NCBI GenBank assembly: GCA_008501585.1
Contig: QQUN01000032.1
Coordinates: 1-36,587, forward strand
Length of the DNA stretch: 36,587 nt
Origin: Pseudomonadota bacterium
GTDB taxonomy: Bacteria > Pseudomonadota > Gammaproteobacteria > Burkholderiales > Rhodocyclaceae
Reading direction: 5' to 3'
The notes under the pieces were generated by a model, which was not told where the DNA came from, did no database searches, and was given only the letters and a program-made list of their open reading frames with translations. Shown one piece after another: positions 1 to 9,200 of this stretch (position 1 is its first letter; every line of letters starts with the position of its first letter). Position numbers and translations under genes: made by a program.

Positions 1-79
1 CGTGCGAGGCGGCCGTGACCGGGCCGGCGATCAGCGGCGAGAGCAGTAGCGCGAGGCGCAGGGGGGCGGGGGCGCGCAT
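1..79 (-). CDS. N-terminus of an exported protein, cut by window edge
   Basis: The minus strand starts with ATG at 79-77 and stays open to the window edge, giving about 26 residues beginning MRAPAPLRLALLLSPL. This is a typical Sec signal peptide: a basic start, a Leu/Ala-rich core and a probable cleavage after an Ala-rich stretch. The start overlaps the stop of the TonB-dependent receptor in a TGATG arrangement, so the two genes are probably translationally coupled and co-transcribed. The product is therefore likely a periplasmic or outer-membrane partner of the receptor. Too little is visible to name a family. Confidence 0.6.
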   Translation of the reverse strand, partial: MRAPAPLRLALLLSPLIAGPVTAASH

Positions 80-2346
80 CAGAAACTCAGCTTGGCTTCG
101 ACATACAGCGTGCGCTGCGGCCAGGGGTGGGCCACGAAGGCGTCGTCGTTGAAGAGGTTGTCGATGCCCACGGCGAGGTGCCCGGCTTTGGTGACACGGT
201 AGCTGGCCTTGAGGTCGACGAAGAGGTAGTCGTCCTGCGCGCCGTACACATTGCTTTCCTTGTCCGAGTTGTCGAGCGTGCCATAGCTGTTGCTGGCATA
301 GCGCAGGCCGAGCGAGGTGTCGAACGTGTCGCTGGCATGCCAGGTGGCGAGCAGGTTGGCGCGCCAGCGCGGCATGCGCGGGAAGACCTTGCCTTCGGTG
401 CTGGGGTCGGCGCTGTTCTTGACGATCTTGCTGTCGGTCCAGGTGATGTTGGCGTTCACGCCCACCGGCAGGGCGAAGACGCGGTTCTGCTGCAGCACCA
501 GTTCCAGCCCGGTGGTGCGCACCTTGTCGACCGGCAGGAAGGTGCTCACGCTGTTGATGACGTCAGTCTGGCTCCAGATGGCGTCCTTGACGTTCTCGTG
601 GAACAGGTTGGCGCGCACGAAGCCGTTGGCGATCAGGCGCTCGAGCATGAAGTTGTGATGGATGCCGACCTCGGGGCGCAGGTGGGCGTTGGCGATGGTG
701 CTGCCGGTGATCTTCTCCTCGTTGCTGAACAGCTCCTCGACGATCGGGAAGCGGTAGGCGCGGCCGAGCGAGTAGCGCAGCTGCCAGGCCTCGGCGGGCT
801 GGAAGCCGAGCGAGAACTTGGGTGAGAAGCCGGTGGCGTCGCGGTCGTCGAAGTCGAGCAGCGCGGTGGTCTTGTGCTTGTAGTAGAAGCCGTCGTAGGT
901 CTGCCACTGCTCGTAGCGCGCGCCGAGCGCCACATCCCACTGCGGCGCGAAATCCCAGCCCCACTGCACGAAGGCGGCGTGGGTGCGGGTCTTGCCGCCG
1001 GTGGTCTGGTTGTGCACCGACTTGGCGCCGACGGTGTAGTTGGTGGAGTCGTAGCTGTCGATGGCCAGGCGGTTGCGGTCGAAGTGGTAGCCGGTGACGA
1101 CGTTCATGTCGTCGCGGCCGGCGAAGCGCTCGGTGCGGGCTTTCACGTCCAGCGACAGCCAGCCGGTGTCTTCGTAGTCCGAGACCGAACCGGCCGTGGT
1201 GTAGGTCGGGTCGTCCGGGTTCTTGTTGGAGCTGCGGGTGTGGTCCTTGAGCACGTCGAAGTGGCTCAGATGGGTCTCCAGCGTCCAGCCGCTGGTGCCG
1301 AGCGGGCCTTCCAGCCCCACGCCCAGCTGCAGGGTCTGGCGGATCTGGTCGCTGACCGCGAAGTGGCTGGAACTGACGCTGAAGCCTGCGCCGTTGTAGA
1401 CGGCGTTGCCGCTCCAGATCGTGTTGCCGGCCGCGTCGCGCAGGTAATTGGTGGGGCGGGTGCGCCAGTCGCGGTCTTCATAGGCCACCGTGGCGGTGGC
1501 CTGCCATTCGCCCAGCGTGTAGCCGAGCTTGAACTTGGTCAGGTCGGTGAGGGTGGCGGCCGGGCCGGAGTCGCCCACCCAGATCACGTCGTTGCTCTGG
1601 CTGTCACGGCCACGGACGGCGCCATCGGCGATGACGGTGGCGCCGCCGGCCGGGGTGCCCACGGCGCGGCTGCGGAAGGTCTGTGGCTGGCCCTTGTTTT
1701 CCAGGTGGTTGTGGAACACGAACAGGCGCAGGTCGCCGAAGGCGTCGCCAAAGGCGAGGTATTCGCGGTGGCCCGAGTAGGTCTCGTCGGCGCCCAAGTG
1801 GTCGAACTGCTGATGGAAGCTCGCTGCCTCGGCGTGTAGTACGCGCTGGGTGGGCAGCTTGGTCTTCATGTTGACCACGCCGCCCATGGCGTTGCCGCTG
1901 TATTCGGCCGAGAACGGGCCGTAGATGACTTCGGCCGATTCGAGTTCGTCGGCGGCCACCAGCCCCCAGCGCGGTGCGCCCGACCAGCGGGTCTCGAGCA
2001 GTGAGTGCAGCGGCATGCCGTCGGCGAAGACCATGGTGCGCGCGGTCTGGAACATGTTGGCGCCGCGCATGCCGACCGTGCCGTTCGAATCGCCGATGAA
2101 GCGCTTGCGAACGATCAGGCTGGGCTCGTACTTGAAGACGTCTTCCACCGAGGTGGCGTTGAGCGACTCGGCCTTGTCCGCGGTCACCACCGTCGACGGA
2201 CTGGTGAAGTGCGTGGGCGCCTCGGCCGCGGCGTTGACGACCACGGTGCCGAGCTGGGGGGTGTCGGCCGCGCGGGTGTGCGGCGCGAACGCGGTGAGCA
2301 GGGCAGCCACAAGGGGCTGCAGGCGGGCGAGCGGGTGGCGAGGCAT
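79..2346 (-). CDS. TonB-dependent outer-membrane receptor
   Basis: A 755-residue outer-membrane gated channel that would import a scarce ligand (siderophore, metal complex or cofactor) using TonB/ExbBD energy. It has a signal peptide (about residues 1-26), a TonB-box-like LGTVVVNA stretch near residues 32-39, and a plug domain with the typical VGMRGANMF, FADGMPL and VIYGPFSAEYSGNAMGGVV segments. A long beta-barrel rich in aromatic/polar alternation follows, ending in the canonical C-terminal Phe (YVEAKLSF). Length is normal for the family. The ATG at 2346 is preceded by a weak purine-rich site (CCAGGA). The ligand cannot be told from sequence. No Fur box or cobalamin riboswitch was recognised in the roughly 150 bases upstream. 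A coupled exported protein follows at the window edge. Confidence 0.92.
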   Translation of the reverse strand: MPRHPLARLQPLVAALLTAFAPHTRAADTPQLGTVVVNAAAEAPTHFTSPSTVVTADKAESLNATSVEDVFKYEPSLIVRKRFIGDSNGTVGMRGANMFQTARTMVFADGMPLHSLLETRWSGAPRWGLVAADELESAEVIYGPFSAEYSGNAMGGVVNMKTKLPTQRVLHAEAASFHQQFDHLGADETYSGHREYLAFGDAFGDLRLFVFHNHLENKGQPQTFRSRAVGTPAGGATVIADGAVRGRDSQSNDVIWVGDSGPAATLTDLTKFKLGYTLGEWQATATVAYEDRDWRTRPTNYLRDAAGNTIWSGNAVYNGAGFSVSSSHFAVSDQIRQTLQLGVGLEGPLGTSGWTLETHLSHFDVLKDHTRSSNKNPDDPTYTTAGSVSDYEDTGWLSLDVKARTERFAGRDDMNVVTGYHFDRNRLAIDSYDSTNYTVGAKSVHNQTTGGKTRTHAAFVQWGWDFAPQWDVALGARYEQWQTYDGFYYKHKTTALLDFDDRDATGFSPKFSLGFQPAEAWQLRYSLGRAYRFPIVEELFSNEEKITGSTIANAHLRPEVGIHHNFMLERLIANGFVRANLFHENVKDAIWSQTDVINSVSTFLPVDKVRTTGLELVLQQNRVFALPVGVNANITWTDSKIVKNSADPSTEGKVFPRMPRWRANLLATWHASDTFDTSLGLRYASNSYGTLDNSDKESNVYGAQDDYLFVDLKASYRVTKAGHLAVGIDNLFNDDAFVAHPWPQRTLYVEAKLSF

Positions 2347-2496
2347 GGCGGCATTCCTGGTGCGGTGTCGGTCGGTCGCGCTGCATAGGGCGCGTGGCGG
2401 CCGCGACTATATGACGGCCGTGGCGGGCGGTTCCGTCCCTGCGGCGACGCGTCGCACCGGTGCCAATGCCCGGGTGTTATTGGCTAAATGGTTGAT

Positions 2497-2533
2497 CGAA
2501 AAAGAAAACGGGCGCCTCCGAAGAGGCGCCCGT
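2497..2533 (-). terminator. Intrinsic terminator of yccA
   Basis: Perfect 11-bp inverted repeat 2508-2518 / 2523-2533 (ACGGGCGCCTC arm) with a loop that reads TTCG on the minus strand, an extra-stable tetraloop. On the minus strand the stem is followed by TTTTCTTTTT. It lies 33 bases beyond the yccA stop and separates that gene from the TonB receptor. The remaining stretch 2347-2496 holds the receptor's leader; no clear promoter was picked out. Confidence 0.9.
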
Positions 2534-2565
2534 GAGGCGGGGTGAGACCTTGTGTCGCAGCGATA

Positions 2566-3243
2566 TCAGTCGTCGTTCATGAAGCCCAGCAGGTGCAGCA
2601 GGCTGGTGAAGAGGTTGAAGATCGACACGAACAGCGTCACGGTGGCCATGATGTAGTTGGTCTCACCGCCGTGGATGATGTTGGAGGTCTCATACAGGAT
2701 GAGGCCCGACATCAGCAGCACGAAGGCGGCCGAGACGGTCAGCGACAGGGCCGGGATGCTGAAGAAGATCGCGCCCAGGCCGGCCAGGAAGGCGACGATG
2801 ATGCCGACCATCAGGAAGCCGCCCATGAAGGAGAAATCCTTGCGGGTGGTCAGCGCGTAGCCCGACAGGCCGAGGAAGATGGCGCCGGTGGCGGCCATCG
2901 CGGTCATCACGGTCTGCGTGCCGTTGGGCAGGTTGATGTAATGGCTGATGATCGGCCCCAGGGTGTAGCCCATGAAGCCGGTCAGGGCGAACACCGCCAG
3001 GATGCCGCCGGCGCTGTTGCGCAGCTTGGAGGTCAGGAACAGCAGGCCGAAGTAGCCGACCAGGGTGATGATCAGGCCCGGGTGCGGCAGGTTCAGTGCC
3101 ATCGACACGCCCGCGGTCAGCGCCGCGAACAGCAGCGTGGCCGACAGCAGCATGTAGGTGTTGCGGATCACCTTGTTGGTGGCGAGCACAGACGTTTGCT
3201 GGCCGCGACCGATCTCGGTGGGGAAGGGGGAAGTGCGGTTCAT
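2566..3243 (-). CDS. yccA: Bax inhibitor-1/YccA family inner-membrane protein
   Basis: A 225-residue polytopic inner-membrane protein of the Bax-inhibitor-1 superfamily, closest in recall to E. coli YccA, a modulator of the FtsH protease. Seven hydrophobic segments are visible from about residue 28 to 220. Diagnostic stretches match YccA: NKVIRNTYMLLSATL, LPHPGLIITLVGYFGLLFLT, YALTTRKDFSFMGG and ETSNIIHGGETNYIMATV. Length fits the family (about 219-235). The start is set by a GGAG ribosome site nine bases upstream. It is monocistronic, bounded by a strong terminator downstream and divergent from nhaR. Proposed role in membrane-protein quality control is from family knowledge, not shown here. 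Confidence 0.93.
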   Translation of the reverse strand: MNRTSPFPTEIGRGQQTSVLATNKVIRNTYMLLSATLLFAALTAGVSMALNLPHPGLIITLVGYFGLLFLTSKLRNSAGGILAVFALTGFMGYTLGPIISHYINLPNGTQTVMTAMAATGAIFLGLSGYALTTRKDFSFMGGFLMVGIIVAFLAGLGAIFFSIPALSLTVSAAFVLLMSGLILYETSNIIHGGETNYIMATVTLFVSIFNLFTSLLHLLGFMNDD

Positions 3244-3354
3244 TGTGCGCTCCGTTTAGTTTCTGGTGTTGGTTGCCGGCTGGCGGATCGCGCAAGGCGA
3301 TGCCCCGCTCAAAAGCCGTTTCTACGCGTTGCAGTGTAGTCGTAGTGTTTGGTA

Positions 3355-3387
3355 CGAACAAATCGAATAAAGTTCATCTGTTGTTCG
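3355..3387. promoter_or_regulatory. Inverted repeat in yccA-nhaR divergent promoter region
   Basis: A perfect CGAACAA ... TTGTTCG inverted repeat (arms 3355-3361 and 3381-3387, 19-base spacer) lies 23 bases before the nhaR start in an AT-rich patch that contrasts with its surroundings. LysR regulators commonly bind dyads upstream of their own divergently read gene, so this may be an NhaR operator. That role is inferred from position and symmetry only. Confidence 0.4.
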
Positions 3388-3409
3388 AAAAAACGGAGGC
3401 GTACCGGCC

Positions 3410-4342
3410 ATGGCTGCACTGAATTACAAGCACCTGCGCTATTTCTGGATGGTGGCCAAGGCCGGCAGCATCGCCCGCGCCAGCGAGCAGTTGCACCTCA
3501 CGCCGCAGTCGGTGAGCGGCCAGATCAGTGCTTTCGAGCAGCGCCTGGGGGTGGCCCTGTTCCAGCGTACCGGACGGCGTCTGGTGGTGACCGAGGCAGG
3601 CCAGCGCATCCTGCGCTACGCCGAGGAAATCTTCGCACTCGGCGATGAACTGCTCGATGTTCTGCATGATGCCGACGCCGCGCAGGCGCCGCCGTTCCGA
3701 GTCGGCATTGCCGATTCGGTGCCCAAGCAGATGGCCTACCGGCTGGTGGCGCCAACCCTGGCGCTCGACGAATCGGTGCGCCTGGTGTGCCGCGAGGGGC
3801 GGCTCACCCCGCTGCTGGCGGAACTGTCGGTGCACCACCTCGACATGGTGATCGCCGACCGCCCCATGCCGGCACGCTACAACGTGCGCGCCTACAGCCA
3901 CCTGCTGGGCGAGAGCGGGCTGACGGTGATGGCAGCGCCGTCGCTGATCGCGCGCTTTGCCGGTGTTTTCCCGCGCTGCCTGGACGAGGCGCCCTTCCTG
4001 CTGCCCGGCGAGGACGTGGCGGTGCGGGTGCCGCTGATGCAGTGGTTCGAGGCTGAGCGCTTGCGCCCGCAGATCGTCGGTGAATTCGACGACAGCGCGC
4101 TGCTCAAGGCTTTTGGCGGTGCGGGGGCGGGGTTCTTCTGTGCGCCCAGCGCGGTGGTGCCGGATGTGCAGGCCCAGTATGGCGTGGTGCCGGTGGGTGA
4201 GATCCCGGGCCTCGTCGAGCAGATCTACGGCATCACCACCGAGCGCAAGCTGACCCACCCGGCGATCGTCGCCATCAGTGGCGCGACCGCGCCGGCCGGG
4301 GTGAGCGCGAAGGGCGCGCGCAAGCGAGGCCGCCGAAGCTGA
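3410..4342 (+). CDS. nhaR: LysR-type transcriptional activator, NhaR-like
   Basis: A 310-residue DNA-binding regulator. The N-terminal winged helix-turn-helix (about residues 4-63: LNYKHLRYFWMVAKAGSIARASEQLHLTPQ, split here only for description) is characteristic of NhaR, whose start MxxLNYKHLxYFW is distinctive within LysR proteins. It is followed by a periplasmic-binding-protein-like effector domain (about 90-290). In E. coli NhaR responds to Na+ and controls nhaA; no nhaA is seen in the window, so the target is open. A CGGAGG ribosome site precedes the ATG. The C-terminal tail is rich in Lys/Arg. It is divergent from yccA, and an inverted repeat between them may be its operator. Confidence 0.85.
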   Translation: MAALNYKHLRYFWMVAKAGSIARASEQLHLTPQSVSGQISAFEQRLGVALFQRTGRRLVVTEAGQRILRYAEEIFALGDELLDVLHDADAAQAPPFRVGIADSVPKQMAYRLVAPTLALDESVRLVCREGRLTPLLAELSVHHLDMVIADRPMPARYNVRAYSHLLGESGLTVMAAPSLIARFAGVFPRCLDEAPFLLPGEDVAVRVPLMQWFEAERLRPQIVGEFDDSALLKAFGGAGAGFFCAPSAVVPDVQAQYGVVPVGEIPGLVEQIYGITTERKLTHPAIVAISGATAPAGVSAKGARKRGRRS

Positions 4343-4357
4343 GCGGTGGCGTCCCGG

Positions 4358-4386
4358 TTTCGCGCGTCCGGCGCGCCGGCTATGCT
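4358..4386 (+). promoter_or_regulatory. Possible sigma70-type promoter before hyi
   Basis: TTTCGC at 4358-4363 and TATGCT at 4381-4386 are separated by 17 bases and lie 33 bases upstream of the hyi start. The -35 match is poor; only spacing and the -10 support it. Confidence 0.3.
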
Positions 4387-4418
4387 CTCGTCGACTCCTT
4401 TGCCGATGGACTGCTGCC

Positions 4419-5192
4419 ATGCCGAAATTTGCCGCCAACCTGAGCTTGCTGTTCAACGAGCATGACTTTGTCGACCGCTTCGCCGCGGCCGCGGCCGCCG
4501 GCTTCAAGGGCGTCGAGTACCTGTTCCCCTATGCCTGGCCGGCGGCGCAGCTGGCCGACGCCTTGCAGGCCCAGGGGCTGGTGCAGGTGTTGCACAACCT
4601 GCCGCCGGGGGACTGGGACGCCGGCGAGCGCGGCATTGCCTGCCATCCGGACCGGGTCGGCGAGTTTCAGGACGGGGTGGGGCGCGGCATCGCGTACGCG
4701 CGGGCGCTGGGCTGCCCGCAGCTCAACTGCCTGGCCGGCATCCGGCCCGAGGGCGTGGGCCCCGAGCGCGCGCTGGCGACCTTCGTGGACAACCTGCGCT
4801 TCGCCGCCGCGGCGCTCAAGGCCGAGGGGCTGAAGCTGCTGATCGAGCCAATCAATACCTTCGACATCCCCGGATTCTTCCTCAACCAAACCGCGCAGGC
4901 GGCCGAGCTCATCGCTGCGGTGGGGGCCGACAACCTGTTCATCCAGTACGACATCTACCATGCCCAGCGCATGGAAGGCGAGCTGGCCAACACCATGGCG
5001 CGCTACCTGCCGCAGATCGCCCACATGCAGCTGGCCGACACGCCGGGGCGCCATGAGCCGGGCACTGGCGAGATCAATTTTCCCTTCCTGTTCCGCCACC
5101 TCGACACGCTCGGCTACGACGGGTGGATCGGCTGCGAATACCGCCCGCTGGCGGATACGGTGGGCGGATTGGGCTGGCTGCCGGCGGCGTGA
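4419..5192 (+). CDS. hyi: Hydroxypyruvate isomerase
   Basis: A 257-residue cytosolic TIM-barrel isomerase interconverting hydroxypyruvate and tartronate semialdehyde in glyoxylate metabolism. Family marks are the N-terminal PKFAANLSLLFNE, GFKGVEYLFPY, the metal/substrate carboxylate in LLIEPIN, QYDIYHAQRMEG, HMQLADTPGRHEPGTGEINF and the C-terminal GCEYRP. Two Glu residues in EPIN and CEYRP correspond to the conserved catalytic pair. Length is normal (about 258). OtnI is a close paralogue acting on other ketoses and cannot be excluded. Usual partners gcl and glxR are not adjacent, but two GarR/GlxR-like reductases lie at 28.2-29.9 kb. The ribosome site is weak. Confidence 0.87.
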   Translation: MPKFAANLSLLFNEHDFVDRFAAAAAAGFKGVEYLFPYAWPAAQLADALQAQGLVQVLHNLPPGDWDAGERGIACHPDRVGEFQDGVGRGIAYARALGCPQLNCLAGIRPEGVGPERALATFVDNLRFAAAALKAEGLKLLIEPINTFDIPGFFLNQTAQAAELIAAVGADNLFIQYDIYHAQRMEGELANTMARYLPQIAHMQLADTPGRHEPGTGEINFPFLFRHLDTLGYDGWIGCEYRPLADTVGGLGWLPAA

Positions 5193-5279
5193 TTGTCCCT
5201 GCAGCTGTCATGCGGCCGCGCTAAACTCTGCGCTTTACGTGCCCAGGAAGTGCCGGCCCGCCAGGCCGGCCGTGTGCCC

Positions 5280-6275
5280 ATGATGTCCTTCCGTTTCCTC
5301 GCCGTGTGCGCGCTGTTGCCGTGGTCGGCGCAGGCCGCCGAGCTGACCACCCGTCCGCTGTCCGAACTGGCGGTGTATGCCGTCTACCGGGTCAACGCCA
5401 CCGCCAACCCGGTCGACGAAGCCCAGCTCGGCCTGGCTGTGCCGGGGCGGATCGAGGCGCTGCCGGTGCGCGTCGGTGAGACGGTCCGGCGCGGCAGCGC
5501 CCTGGTGACGCTGGACGCGCGCGAGTACCGCATCGAGCGTGACCGCGCGAAGGCGCAGGTCGACCTGGTGGCCAGCCAGCTGCGGCTGGCCGAGACGCAA
5601 CTGGCGCAGAACCGTGCGTTGGCCCAGCGCGACTTCCTGAGCACCGACGCGCTGCGGGTGAAGGAAACCGAGCTGGCGGTGCGCAAGAACGAGCTGGCGG
5701 CGACCCGGCAGGGGCTGGCCGCTGCCGAACTGGCGCTGTCGCGCACGACGCTGGTGGCGCCCTTTGACGGCGTGGTGCGCTCGCGCCTGGCCAGCGTGGG
5801 CGACTATGTGTCGCCCGGCGCGCCGGTGGTGGTGCTGGCGGCGAGCGCGACGCCCGAGGTGCGCGCCAGCGTGCCGGTGTCGCAGATTGCCAGTGTGCGC
5901 GCGGCCAAGGCCTGGGTGCTCGATGCCGCCGGGCTGACGGTGCCGCTGGCGCTCAAGCGGATCTCGCCGCTGGTCGACCGTGCGGCGCAGGCGCAGGACG
6001 TGGTGTTTGCGCCGACGCAGGCCATGCCCGTCGGTCTGGCCGGCGAGGTGCGCTGGGAGGGCGGGCAGCCGATGCTGCCGCCGGCCTATGTGCAGAAGCG
6101 CGACGGCGTGTTCGGCGTCTATGTGATGCGCGGCGATGCGCCGGAGTTCCGCCCGCTGCCCGAGGCGCAGCAGGGGCGTCCGGTGCCGGTGCCGGCGGAC
6201 TGGCCGACCGACCTGGCGGTGGTCGACGAGGGGCGCTTCCAGATCGGGCTCGCGCCGGCGGGAGCGGCGCAGTGA
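5280..6275 (+). CDS. RND efflux periplasmic adaptor (membrane fusion protein)
   Basis: A 331-residue adaptor that would link the inner-membrane RND pump to an outer-membrane channel. ATG at 5280 begins a clean signal peptide (MMSFRFLAVC to AQA, about 20 residues); an open frame further upstream starts with TTG directly after the hyi stop and would spoil this. A lipoyl-like half (GLAVPGRIEALPVRVGETVRRGSALVTLD), an alpha-hairpin coiled coil (about residues 85-150), the second lipoyl half (TTLVAPFDGVVRSRLASVGDYVSPGAP) and a beta-barrel follow. There is no lipobox Cys. The stop overlaps the next gene's ATG (TGATG), so adaptor and pump are coupled. Substrate is not evident. Confidence 0.88.
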   Translation: MMSFRFLAVCALLPWSAQAAELTTRPLSELAVYAVYRVNATANPVDEAQLGLAVPGRIEALPVRVGETVRRGSALVTLDAREYRIERDRAKAQVDLVASQLRLAETQLAQNRALAQRDFLSTDALRVKETELAVRKNELAATRQGLAAAELALSRTTLVAPFDGVVRSRLASVGDYVSPGAPVVVLAASATPEVRASVPVSQIASVRAAKAWVLDAAGLTVPLALKRISPLVDRAAQAQDVVFAPTQAMPVGLAGEVRWEGGQPMLPPAYVQKRDGVFGVYVMRGDAPEFRPLPEAQQGRPVPVPADWPTDLAVVDEGRFQIGLAPAGAAQ

Positions 6276-9200
6276 TGGGCTTCTACCGCCGGCTGATCGA
6301 CAACCATCCGCTGGCCAACATCGCCTTTGCGCTGGTGCTCATCGGCGGCGCGCTGACCTATGTGCTGATGCCCCGGGCGCAGGACCCGGAGATCAACTTC
6401 AACTGGGTGAACATCATCACCACGCTGCCCGGCGCCTCGGCCGAGGATGTGGAGCAGGAGCTGACCTCGCCGCTCGAGGACGCCATCGCCCAGGTCAAGG
6501 ACATCAAGTATGTGTCCTCGTCGAGCCGCGAGAACCTGTCGTCGATTCTGGTGCGCTTCAACGAGTTGTCCGAGCGTGAGTTCGACAAGCGCATCGCCGA
6601 CCTGCGCCGCGAGATCCAGAACAAGGCCTCGGACGAGCTGCCCGAGGACGCGACCGACCCGCAGGTGGTGGAGATCACCACCTCCAACGGCTTTCCGACC
6701 GCCATCCTGGCCGTGTACGGCCCGGCGCTGGACGAGCGCCTGCGCCGCGCCGCCTTTGATCTGAAAAAGGATCTCGAGCGCTTGCCCGGTGTGGACAAAG
6801 TGATCGCCGCCGGCCTGGATGATCCGGAACTGCATGTGGACTTCGACCCGGCGGCGCTGGCGGCGCGCGGGGTCTCGCCGGTACAGGTGTCGGATTCGGT
6901 GCTCGGCTGGTTCCGCAACACCCTCGGCGGCCGGGTGCGGGTGCAGGACCGCGAATGGCTGGTGCGCCTGGAGGGCAAGACCGACGACCCCGAGGCGCTC
7001 GCCGCCACGGCGCTGATCACGCCGCAGGGCCGGATCGCGCTGGACGAGGTGGCCGAGGTCAGCCGCGGCCAGGCGCGCACCACCCAACGGGTCAGTGTGC
7101 GCGGCCAGCCGGCGGTGATGCTGTCGGTGACCAAGCAGAGCCGGGTCAATACGCTGTCGCTGGTCGACGAGCTGCGGGCCTTTGCCGAGGCGCGCAATCC
7201 GTTGTTGCAGCACCAGGGCGTGCAACTGGTGATGCTCGACGACCAGACCGACATGACGCGCAACGCCATCGGCATCATGGAGTCGAATGCGCTGCTCGGC
7301 CTGATCGCGGTGCTCGTCATGTGCTGGCTGTTTCTCGGCCCGCGCATGGCCTTGCTGGTCGGGCTCGGCGTGCCCTTCTCGTTGGCGGGCACCTTTCTCG
7401 TCGTCAATGCCATCGGCTCGACGCTCAACCTCACCGTGCTGCTCGGCGTGGTGATCGCCCTGGGCATGCTGGTGGATGACGCGGTGGTGGTGGTCGAGGC
7501 CATCTACTACCGCATGCAGCGTGGCGAGCCGCCGCGCGAGGCGGTGATCAACGGGGTGCTCGAAGTGGCCGCGCCGGTGACCAGCGCCGTGCTCACCACC
7601 ATGGCCGCCTTCCTGCCACTGATGCTGCTGCCGGGCATCCTCGGCAAGTTCATGTTCGTCGTGCCTTTCGTGGTGACGGTGGCGCTGGGGGTCAGCCTGT
7701 TCGAGGCGTTCTGGATCCTGCCCACCCATGTGCTGAGCATTCGCCCGAAGGCCGGCGCCGCGGCCAGTGCCGGGCAGGCGCGCCGCGTGCGCTTCACCCA
7801 CTGGGTGCGGGTGCGCTACTCGCGGGCGCTGATCCGTGTCATGCGCTGGCCCAAGCTGGCGATGGCGCTGGTGCTGCTGATCGTGGTCGGCGCGGGGGCG
7901 ATGGTCGGTGCCGGGGTGGTCAAGCAGCAGTTCTTCGCCTTCGACTCGATGCGCCTGTTCTATGTGAACGTGGACATGCCGGCGGGCATGTCGCTCGAGC
8001 GCACCCTGGCGCATGCCGACGCGGTGGCCGAGACCGTTCGTCAGCAGCTCGATCCGGTCGAGATGCGCACCGTTACTGCCTACGCCGGCCTCAAATTCAC
8101 CGACACCGAGCCGCTCTACGGCGACCAGTACGGCCAGGTGCTGGTGTCGCTCGCGCCCCGCCAGCCGGGCGGCGCCTTCACCGGCGAGATCATCGACCGC
8201 CTGCGCGAGCCGGTGATGGCGCTGACCGGCGAGGCCAGGCTGTCCTTTCTTGAAATGAAGGGCGGGCCGCCCTCGGGCAAGCCGATCAGCGTCAAGGTCA
8301 AGGCGGATGACTACGCCGTGCTGCGCGCGGCGGCCGATGCGCTCAAGGCCGAGGTGGCGAAGATTCCCGGCATCAAGGACCTGACCGACGACGACGTGCC
8401 CGGCCGCACCGAGATGCGCCTCGCACTGGACCGCGAAAAACTCGCCCGCGCCGGCGTGCAGCCGGCCACCGTGGCCCGCGTGCTGCGGCTCTATGGCGAG
8501 GGCGAGACGCTGGCCAGCGTGCGCATCGACGGCGAAAAGGTGGATCTGGTCGTGCGCGCCCGGCCCGAAACCCTGAGCGATATCGACGCCTTGCTCCAGC
8601 GCACCGTGCCGCTCGCCGACGGCCGCCAGGTGCAGCTGGGCGAGTTGGTCGATGCGCAGATGCGCATCTCCAAGGGCTATATCCGCCACTACCAGTTGCG
8701 CCGGGCGATCACCGTCGAGGCCAACCTGGCGCCCGACACCACCGACACGGTGACCGCCAACAACCGGCTCAAGGCCGCCTGGGCCGAGTTGCAGCCGCGC
8801 TTCCCGACCGTGGCGCTGGACTTCTCCGGCGAGCTGGACGACATCCAGGAGAGCCTGGATTCGATGGTCAAGCTGTTCGCCTTCGGCATCGGCCTGATCT
8901 ACCTGATCCTCGCCACCCAGTTCAGGAGCTACTGGCAGCCAATCCTGATTCTCGTGACCGTACCGCTGGCCTTCACCGGGGTGGTGCTCGGCCTGTTCGT
9001 GTCGGGCAACCCGATGTCGCTATACACCCTCTATGGCGTCATCGCCCTGACCGGCATCGCCGTCAACAGCGCCATCGTCCTCATCGACGCCGCCAACGAC
9101 CGCCTCACCAAGGGCATGAGCGTGCTGCATGCCGCGGTGTATGCCGCGCGCCGCCGCGTGGTGCCGATCCTCATCACCACCACCACCACCATCGGCGGCC

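Noticed and set aside
2347-2507. Cobalamin riboswitch ahead of the TonB receptor
   Set aside because: A GGGACGGAACC stretch was considered, but no B12-box or GCCACTG element is present.
5193-5279. TTG start directly after hyi for the RND adaptor
   Set aside because: It would place 29 polar residues before a clean signal peptide. ATG at 5280 fits export.
6119-8689. Antisense open frame of 856 codons opposite the RND pump
   Set aside because: Product is His/Arg/Gln-rich with no domain; a shadow of high-GC codon use in the pump gene.
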